A stretch of DNA of 64,000 nucleotides from an uncultured Lachnospiraceae bacterium (GTDB lineage: Bacteria > Bacillota > Clostridia > Lachnospirales > Lachnospiraceae): contig CAJTXN010000009.1 of the NCBI GenBank assembly GCA_910583605.1, positions 45,123 to 109,122 on the forward strand. The letters run 5' to 3'. Position 1 is the first letter of the stretch, and each line of letters starts with the position of its first letter. Under the pieces are notes generated by a model. It worked only from the letters and a program-made list of their open reading frames with translations, was not told the origin of the DNA and searched no databases. Below, piece by piece: positions 58,654 through 64,000 of the stretch. Made by a program: the position numbers and the translations under genes.

Positions 58654-59661
58654 ATGTATTGTATTAAGTGTGGATTCAAAAATAAAGATGAAGCAATTTT
58701 TTGTGCAAATTGCGGAAGTGTTATGACACAAAAGCCATCCGATGCATTTGACCAGAAGATACAGTCAGAAGAAAATAATAACGGTACTGAAAAGAATAAT
58801 GCTAGTGATAACCAGGAACAAGGCATAGAGGAAATACAGCCTGCCGAACAGGTACAGGCATCGGGAGATGGGTCTTCCGGGGTAAGTCTGACAAAAACGG
58901 AAGGGATGCAGCCAGGGGATATGAATCAGGTAAATACCGGCTTTTCTGTAGAGACAGACATCTATCGTTCCCCGTATACTCAGGAAAACAGAGGAAATAA
59001 TCAGCTATATCGTATCAGAAAGTTTTCTGTACCAAGATTTATATTCAGCCTGATCATTATACTGGCTACATTCTGTTCCATTGCTACAATTGCTTTTAAG
59101 TATGTAGGATTAAAATCGACAATGGAGATAGATGCGTACGAATATAATGATAGTGAAACAGAATATCATAATGCTAAAGGTTATAAAATCATCAAAGAAA
59201 AAGATTATCTGGATAGTATAAAGTTCATAAAAGACCTGGAAGATATGGGAGGAGATGTTGAAAGTTTTATTGATGCCCACAATACGTTCAGATATATTAT
59301 TATAGCATTTATTGTTGCAATACTGGTATTTTGTATTATTGATTTTATTTTGCTGTGTTTGGTAAGAAATAGGATTGCATATATATTTACAATAATATTT
59401 GTCTTTATTAAAGCGGCATTGGGAGGTATTGCTATCTATCTATGGTCTGTAGAAATGCTGAATCAGTTTAAAAGGGCATATGAGTTACTTATCAATGAAA
59501 CAGTTCAATATGGCAGCTTTCGGGTTATAATTGAATGCGCGCCGGGCATTGGTCTGATTCTGGCGCTGGCAATGCAGGCAGTAATCCTGATAAGTGCAAT
59601 CGTATTATTATGCATCAGGCCAAAGTATCAGGAAGTTGTGCCGCAAACAATCAGTGCATAA
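58654..59661 (+). CDS. Zinc-ribbon membrane protein
   Basis: A 335-residue protein. The N-terminal zinc ribbon (MYCIKCGFKNKDEAIFCANCG, Cys-x2-Cys ... Cys-x2-Cys) should lie in the cytoplasm, followed by a polar low-complexity linker (about residues 25-125). Four membrane helices follow (FIFSLIIILATFCSIATIAF, YIIIAFIVAILVFCIIDFIL, IAYIFTIIFVFIKAALGGIA, LILALAMQAVILISAIVLLC) with a loop of about 60 residues after the first. AGAGGAAGG precedes the ATG. Family beyond the ribbon unknown. Together with the next gene it suggests a small set of ribbon-tagged envelope proteins. Confidence 0.78.
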   Translation: MYCIKCGFKNKDEAIFCANCGSVMTQKPSDAFDQKIQSEENNNGTEKNNASDNQEQGIEEIQPAEQVQASGDGSSGVSLTKTEGMQPGDMNQVNTGFSVETDIYRSPYTQENRGNNQLYRIRKFSVPRFIFSLIIILATFCSIATIAFKYVGLKSTMEIDAYEYNDSETEYHNAKGYKIIKEKDYLDSIKFIKDLEDMGGDVESFIDAHNTFRYIIIAFIVAILVFCIIDFILLCLVRNRIAYIFTIIFVFIKAALGGIAIYLWSVEMLNQFKRAYELLINETVQYGSFRVIIECAPGIGLILALAMQAVILISAIVLLCIRPKYQEVVPQTISA

Positions 59662-59681
59662 CTTTATATAGTAAAATATGG

Positions 59682-59726
59682 AATCGCTTTTATTCTGTCG
59701 GAGCACAGAATAAAGGCGATTTTTTA
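59682..59726 (+). terminator. Terminator after the zinc-ribbon membrane protein
   Basis: 17-bp arms with one G-U pair (59682-59698 / 59705-59721), a 6-nt loop and a T-rich tail. Confidence 0.88.
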
Positions 59727-59884
59727 ACTAAATCTCTTGCCTTGATTATTGAAGTATGATATTATATTTAGTGTTTTATTGTTTATGATAGGATTGTGTT
59801 ATTTCTACAGACAGTCTATCAAACTATGACAGATTGGAGCAGTTTGTGTTTATTAAGGAGACTGTTCCGACATGGAGGATTCAT
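59727..59884 (+). other. Short intergenic leader
   Basis: AT-rich leader of the next gene. It contains a plausible SD (GGAGG, 59874-59878) but no clear promoter or structure that I can name. Confidence 0.3.
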
Positions 59885-61528
59885 ATGAAATGCAGTAAAT
59901 GTGGAGAAGAGTGCAGAGAAAACCAGGCATTTTGTTTAAGATGCGGGACACCGATACAGGTGGTGCCGGATTTTAATCTGATAGAAGCAGAACTGGCCAA
60001 CAGTGTCGGAAAACTAATGAAGGAAGAAAAACAGAAAGCCGGTTCGGAAAATAAAGATAAGGATTTGGACTATCTGGAAGATGAACAATATGTTACAAAA
60101 AACTATATTCCAAGAGAAAAACGGGTTTCACAAACCGGGGGAACCAGAAGACTGGCAGAACCGGCCGTAACACAAACGGATTTTCTTGTGGATGGCACCG
60201 GTTTTTCCGAACAGACGGCTAAATCCAAAAGAAATAGTAAGAATCAGTCAAACAGACAGGAAGATATAAAGAGAGAAAAAAAGATATTTAAAATCAAACT
60301 GGCTATTTTCAGTATATTTGTAATAATAATATTAACAATTGCGGTTTTATTATTAAAAGGTGTCAGCGGAACCGGTTCCAAAGAGTCCTTTGCTTCAAAA
60401 TATAATCAGGGATACGATTACTATACGGCAAAAGCCTATAACGAAGCGTTGATTGAATTTTTAGCGGCGAAAGAGGTTACGGACAGTAAAGAGGATAAGA
60501 TTAAAGTAAATAAATCCTTACTGGCTACTTATGAAAAACTGGGCAGCCGGGATACGGATATGATTGAAATCTTAAAGGAATTAATTGAACTTGAACCGAA
60601 AGAAGCAGATTATTATGATGAACTGGCACAGTTATATGATAAAAATGAAATGATCGACGAGCTGGATGCTTTTCTGGATTCCATTACCGATGTTTCAATT
60701 GCATCAAAGTTAAGTGAGTACAGTGTTTCTGCCCCACAGTTTAGTCAGAAAGAAGGAGTATATGATACATATATTTCTATTAAGCTTTCTTCGACAGGAA
60801 GGAGTACGATTTACTATACAATTGACGGTTCGGAGCCGACGACATCCAGTACACGGTATTCGGAAGAAATAAAGCTTACGTCACAGGGAACTTACACTAT
60901 AAAAGCATTGGCAGTGAATGGAAAGGGTATATCCAGCAAGGTTGTAACTAAAAACTATGAAATAAATCCAAGTGTGATTGAAGCGCCGGCAGTCACTCCG
61001 TCCAGCGGGGAATATAATGCGGCGGCCAATATTACGGTAAACGTTCCGGAAGGAATGAAGTGTTACTACACTTATGGGGAAACATCCACGATTCCTACGG
61101 CTGCGGACCAGTTATATACGGAGCCGGTTCCAATGCTTCGGGGAAAATACATTTTTTCCGCAGTTTTGATAACGGCAGACGGCAAGACCAGTGAAGTTAC
61201 CCAGAATGTATATCAGTTGACCATTCCGAGAAATGTAGATTACAGTTCGGCGCTGACTCTGTTGGAAAGCTATCTGATTCAGAATCAAAAAGCGGTAAAA
61301 GCAGAGGACGGGACTCTGATGAACAGTAATCAGGCAAAAATAAAGTTCAGTTATAACAGTATTATGAATATAAATAATAATGAATACTTTGTCATAAATT
61401 TAGAAGAACTGAATGATTCCCAGCAGGTGGTCTCAACGGAACATTATGGTGTGGACACTGTTACCGGCAGTGTAGCAAAGCTTATTGCGGATACGGAGCA
61501 TGCCGGATTATATAAAATAACAGAATAA
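59885..61528 (+). CDS. Zinc-ribbon, TPR-like and chitobiase C-terminal-domain membrane protein
   Basis: A 547-residue single-pass protein. It has a zinc ribbon (MKCSKCGEECRENQAFCLRC), a charged linker (about 30-140), one membrane helix (LAIFSIFVIIILTIAVLLL, about 145-165), then TPR-like helices outside (YNQGYDYYTAKAYNEALIEF, about 185-270). Two chitobiase/beta-hexosaminidase C-terminal-type beta domains follow (TIYYTIDGSEPTTSSTRYSE and the related MKCYYTYGETSTIPTAADQL, about 275-450), and a C-terminal domain of about 90 residues. ATG 59885 is chosen (GGAGG 6 bp upstream). nfnA follows only 19 bp downstream, so the genes may be cotranscribed. Function unknown; the beta domains suggest binding at the cell surface. 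Confidence 0.8.
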   Translation: MKCSKCGEECRENQAFCLRCGTPIQVVPDFNLIEAELANSVGKLMKEEKQKAGSENKDKDLDYLEDEQYVTKNYIPREKRVSQTGGTRRLAEPAVTQTDFLVDGTGFSEQTAKSKRNSKNQSNRQEDIKREKKIFKIKLAIFSIFVIIILTIAVLLLKGVSGTGSKESFASKYNQGYDYYTAKAYNEALIEFLAAKEVTDSKEDKIKVNKSLLATYEKLGSRDTDMIEILKELIELEPKEADYYDELAQLYDKNEMIDELDAFLDSITDVSIASKLSEYSVSAPQFSQKEGVYDTYISIKLSSTGRSTIYYTIDGSEPTTSSTRYSEEIKLTSQGTYTIKALAVNGKGISSKVVTKNYEINPSVIEAPAVTPSSGEYNAAANITVNVPEGMKCYYTYGETSTIPTAADQLYTEPVPMLRGKYIFSAVLITADGKTSEVTQNVYQLTIPRNVDYSSALTLLESYLIQNQKAVKAEDGTLMNSNQAKIKFSYNSIMNINNNEYFVINLEELNDSQQVVSTEHYGVDTVTGSVAKLIADTEHAGLYKITE

Positions 61529-61547
61529 GAGAGAAAGTGAGAGAAAT

Positions 61548-62435
61548 ATGTACAAGATAGTAAAAGCAAAAGAATTATCGACGAACATCTATTTAATGGA
61601 TGTAGAAGCACCTAGAATTGCAAAATCGTGTCAGCCGGGCCAGTTTATAATTGCAAAATTGGATGAAAAAGGAGAGAGAATTCCTTTGACAATCTGTGAC
61701 TATGACAGAGAGAAGGGGCTTATCACCATTGTATTTCAGGTAATCGGTGCATCTACGGAAAAGATGGCAAAGCTTCAGGAAGGTGATTCTTTCCGGGATT
61801 TTACGGGTCCCCTCGGTCAGCCGTCTGAATTTGTAAATGAAGATTTGGAAGAATTAAAAAAGAAAAAATATCTCTTTGTAGCAGGCGGTGTTGGAACCGC
61901 ACCGGTGTATCCGCAGGTGAAGTGGCTGCATGAGCATGGCATTGAGGCAGATGTTATTGTGGGAGCAAAGACAAAAGATATTCTGATTTTAGAAGAAGAA
62001 ATGAAGGCAGTGGGCAACCTGGTAGTTGCTACGGATGACGGCTCTTATGGATTCAAGGGTATGGTTACCGGTGCAATTGAAGATTTGGTAAATAATCAGG
62101 GAAAGAAGTATGATGTCTGCGTAGCCATCGGACCGATGATTATGATGAAGTTTGTCTGTCTTTTAACTAAGAAATTAGAGATTCCGACCATCGTATCACT
62201 GAACCCGATCATGGTAGACGGTACCGGCATGTGCGGTGCCTGCCGTGTACTGGTAGGAGATGAAGTGAAATTTGCATGTGTGGATGGTCCTGAATTTGAC
62301 GGGCATAAGGTGGATTTTGACCAGGCAATGAAGAGACAGCAGATGTATAAAACAGAAGAAGGCAGAGCGTTATTAAAACTCCGTGAAGGTGATACTCACC
62401 AGGGTGGCGGATGTGGCTGTGGAGGTGACAAGTAA
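61548..62435 (+). CDS. Ferredoxin-NADP reductase subunit alpha (NfnA/SudB-like)
   Basis: The small flavoprotein subunit of NfnAB, which couples NADH and reduced ferredoxin to NADP reduction by electron bifurcation. The 295-residue protein has an FAD domain (CQPGQFIIAKLDEKGERIPL-like, IPLTICDYD), an NAD domain (FVAGGVGTAPVYPQVKWLHE) and a [2Fe-2S] site (DGTGMCGACRVLVGDEVKFA, then CVDGPEFDGHKVDFD). The C-terminal tail is Gly/Cys-rich (GGGCGCGG). Its stop overlaps the next start by one base (TAATG). Some homologues are sulfide dehydrogenase or GltD-linked subunits; the neighbour supports Nfn. Confidence 0.9.
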   Translation: MYKIVKAKELSTNIYLMDVEAPRIAKSCQPGQFIIAKLDEKGERIPLTICDYDREKGLITIVFQVIGASTEKMAKLQEGDSFRDFTGPLGQPSEFVNEDLEELKKKKYLFVAGGVGTAPVYPQVKWLHEHGIEADVIVGAKTKDILILEEEMKAVGNLVVATDDGSYGFKGMVTGAIEDLVNNQGKKYDVCVAIGPMIMMKFVCLLTKKLEIPTIVSLNPIMVDGTGMCGACRVLVGDEVKFACVDGPEFDGHKVDFDQAMKRQQMYKTEEGRALLKLREGDTHQGGGCGCGGDK

Positions 62436-63817
62436 TGGATGTATTAAAGAAAGTACCTGTAAGAGAACAGGAGCCGAAAGTCAGGGCAACAAATTTTGAA
62501 GAAGTATGCTTGGGATATAATATGGAAGAAGCACAGGAGGAAGCCAGCAGATGTTTAAAGTGCAAAAATCCCCAGTGTCAGAAGGGATGTCCGGTATCCA
62601 TTGATATTCCGGCATTTATAAAAGAAGTAGAGGAAGGAAATATAGAAGAAGCAGCAAAAGTAATCGGAAAATCATCTGCTCTTCCGGCAGTATGCGGACG
62701 TGTCTGTCCTCAGGAAAGCCAGTGTGAAGGTAAATGTATCCGCGGAATCAAGGGAGAACCAATTTCTATCGGTAAACTGGAGCGTTTCGTGGCGGACTGG
62801 TCCAGAGAAAACGGAATTGAACCGGAAAAAGCCGATGGAACAAACGGAAAGAAGGTTGCGGTTATCGGTTCCGGTCCTTCCGGTCTGACCTGTGCGGGAG
62901 ATTTGGCAAAGCTTGGATATGATGTGACTATCTTTGAGGCGCTTCATGAGCCGGGTGGCGTACTGGTTTACGGTATTCCGGAATTCCGTCTGCCGAAAGA
63001 TACGGTTGTAAAACATGAAATTGAAAATGTAAAAAAATTAGGTGTTAAGATTGAAACAAATGTTGTAATCGGACAGTCAACAAAGATAGATGAACTTTTA
63101 AATGAGGAAGGTTTTGATGCGGTATTTATCGGTTCCGGCGCAGGACTTCCGAGATTTATGGGAATTCCGGGCGAAAGTGCAAATGGTGTATTTTCTGCAA
63201 ATGAATATCTGACCAGAAGCAATCTGATGAAAGCATTTAGCGAAGATTATGATACTCCGCTTGTAGCAGGTAAGAAAGTTGCGGTTGTAGGCGGCGGCAA
63301 CGTTGCAATGGATGCGGCAAGAACTGCTTTAAGACTTGGGGCAGAAGTACATATTGTGTACAGAAGAAGCGAGGAAGAACTTCCTGCCAGAGTGGAAGAA
63401 GTGCATCATGCAAAAGAAGAAGGTGTAATTTTTGATTTGCTCACCAATCCGATAGAAATTTTTGAAGACGAAAACGGATGGGTAAAGGGAATGAAGTGTA
63501 TCCGTATGGAACTGGGTGAGCCGGATGCTTCCGGAAGAAGAAGTCCGGTGGAAGTTCCGGGTTCTGAATTTGAACTGGATGTAGATACGGTCATCATGTC
63601 ACTGGGTACTTCACCGAATCCGTTGATTTCTTCTACTACCGTTGGTCTGGATACGGACAGAAGAAAATGTATTATAGCCGATGAATCCGGAAAGACCACC
63701 AAAGAGGGTGTTTATGCCGGAGGAGATGCCGTTACGGGTGCGGCTACCGTTATTCTGGCAATGGAGGCTGGAAAAGCAGGTGCGAAAGGAATTCATGAGT
63801 TTCTTTCCAATCAGTAA
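62435..63817 (+). CDS. Ferredoxin-NADP reductase subunit beta (NfnB) / GltA-like
   Basis: The large NfnAB subunit, often annotated as NADPH-dependent glutamate synthase small chain (GltA). The 460-residue protein has N-terminal Cys clusters for two [4Fe-4S] centres (CLKCKNPQCQKGCPVSIDIP and CGRVCPQESQCEGKC), then two nucleotide-binding folds (VAVIGSGPSGLTCAGDLAKL for FAD, KVAVVGGGNVAMDAARTALR for NADPH) and the C-terminal YAGGDAVTGAATVILAMEAG. With nfnA directly upstream and no glutamate synthase large subunit nearby, a transhydrogenase role is favoured over glutamate synthesis (inference). Confidence 0.92.
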   Translation: MDVLKKVPVREQEPKVRATNFEEVCLGYNMEEAQEEASRCLKCKNPQCQKGCPVSIDIPAFIKEVEEGNIEEAAKVIGKSSALPAVCGRVCPQESQCEGKCIRGIKGEPISIGKLERFVADWSRENGIEPEKADGTNGKKVAVIGSGPSGLTCAGDLAKLGYDVTIFEALHEPGGVLVYGIPEFRLPKDTVVKHEIENVKKLGVKIETNVVIGQSTKIDELLNEEGFDAVFIGSGAGLPRFMGIPGESANGVFSANEYLTRSNLMKAFSEDYDTPLVAGKKVAVVGGGNVAMDAARTALRLGAEVHIVYRRSEEELPARVEEVHHAKEEGVIFDLLTNPIEIFEDENGWVKGMKCIRMELGEPDASGRRSPVEVPGSEFELDVDTVIMSLGTSPNPLISSTTVGLDTDRRKCIIADESGKTTKEGVYAGGDAVTGAATVILAMEAGKAGAKGIHEFLSNQ

Positions 63818-63852
63818 GAAATAACAGAACAGTTTTGGAAAATGAGAAGTCT

Positions 63853-63886
63853 AAGGGAGACGCTTCATAAGGAAGTGATCTCCCTT
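63853..63886 (+). terminator. Terminator of nfnAB
   Basis: AAGGGAGA / TCTCCCTT arms with an inner CTTC/GAAG stem, followed by a T-rich stretch. Confidence 0.75.
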
Positions 63887-63903
63887 CGATTTTAAATCTT
63901 TTG

Positions 63904-63940
63904 TAGGCGATTGCGAAACGCATGATCGCCTATTAAATTT
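63904..63940 (+). repeat. Dispersed ATTGCGAAAC hairpin, copy 4
   Basis: TAGGCGAT (63904-63911) pairs with ATCGCCTA (63925-63932) and encloses TGCG-AAA-CGCA; a T-run follows. The element 10-mer ATTGCGAAAC spans 63910-63919. It may double as a second terminator. Confidence 0.6.
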
Positions 63941-63951
63941 TTTTGTAGGTA

Positions 63952-64000
63952 ATTGCGAAACAGGGTTGGCGTTTGATGTTTAGAGAAGGCAGATGCCGGA
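63952..64000 (+). repeat. Dispersed ATTGCGAAAC motif, copy 5, cut by the window edge
   Basis: AATTGCGAAACAGGG occurs about 42 bp after copy 4. The rest of the copy, if it folds, runs past the window end. No gene is visible in these last bases. Confidence 0.4.

Overview
The window looks like chromosomal DNA of an anaerobic, endospore-forming, Gram-positive clostridium, most likely of the Lachnospiraceae (inference from gene content and family types, not from a database match). Pointers are the sporulation genes gpr and spoIIP, an oxygen-sensitive class III ribonucleotide reductase (nrdDG), the redox sensor rex, NfnAB-type ferredoxin:NADP transhydrogenase subunits, SD-led genes with many TTG/GTG starts, and HrcA/CIRCE, NrdR and ArgR-type control sites. 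No prophage, plasmid, IS transposase, CRISPR array, rRNA or tRNA was recognised.

Layout. 1-2.5 kb: the end of a parvulin gene, a hypothetical gene, an acetyltransferase, and a scrap-yard of gene fragments. 2.5-6.4 kb (minus): a two-gene glycosylation system in which a GtrA flippase domain is fused to a YfhO-type GT-C enzyme, preceded by its polyprenyl-phosphate glycosyltransferase. 6.7-9 kb: a secreted transglutaminase-like protein. 9-14.5 kb: divergent arginine biosynthesis genes, argG (minus) and argJBD (plus), around a control region with ARG-box palindromes, then a small YdcZ-type membrane protein. 15-25.4 kb: the old Firmicutes string comEA ... comEC-holA-rpsT-gpr-spoIIP, into which a response regulator, sensor kinase and GerMN lipoprotein are inserted. 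25.4-32.3 kb: a class V aminotransferase, an ECF S-component, nrdDG behind NrdR boxes, and htpG behind a CIRCE operator.

32.3-39.4 kb is a signalling island: two GHKL-kinase/LytTR-regulator pairs on opposite strands with a Cache-type chemoreceptor between them. 39.56-40.06 kb is a gene-free 502-bp element with 22-bp terminal inverted repeats and large internal palindromes. 40.1-44 kb: a PurO-type IMP cyclohydrolase, a stand-alone AICAR transformylase, isocitrate dehydrogenase and a DUF1653 protein. 44-48.2 kb: carbamate kinase, a cluster of four perfect DnaA boxes, an ABC-F ATPase and rex. 48.2-54.7 kb: a coiled-coil protein, acpS-nnr-alr-mazF (mazF without a visible antitoxin), a CNNM/CorC-type membrane protein and a YebC regulator. 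54.8-61.5 kb: a 1225-residue secreted Ig-like repeat protein and two zinc-ribbon membrane proteins. 61.5-63.8 kb: nfnA-nfnB, then terminators and copies of a short dispersed hairpin.

The most interesting non-coding signals are the DnaA-box cluster, the 502-bp palindromic element, a dispersed hairpin family starting with ATTGCGAAAC, and several hairpins that overlap ribosome-binding sites. The best coding oddities are the GtrA-YfhO fusion, the MtrAB-LpqB-like trio inside the competence string, and a comEC gene that appears to start at ATA.
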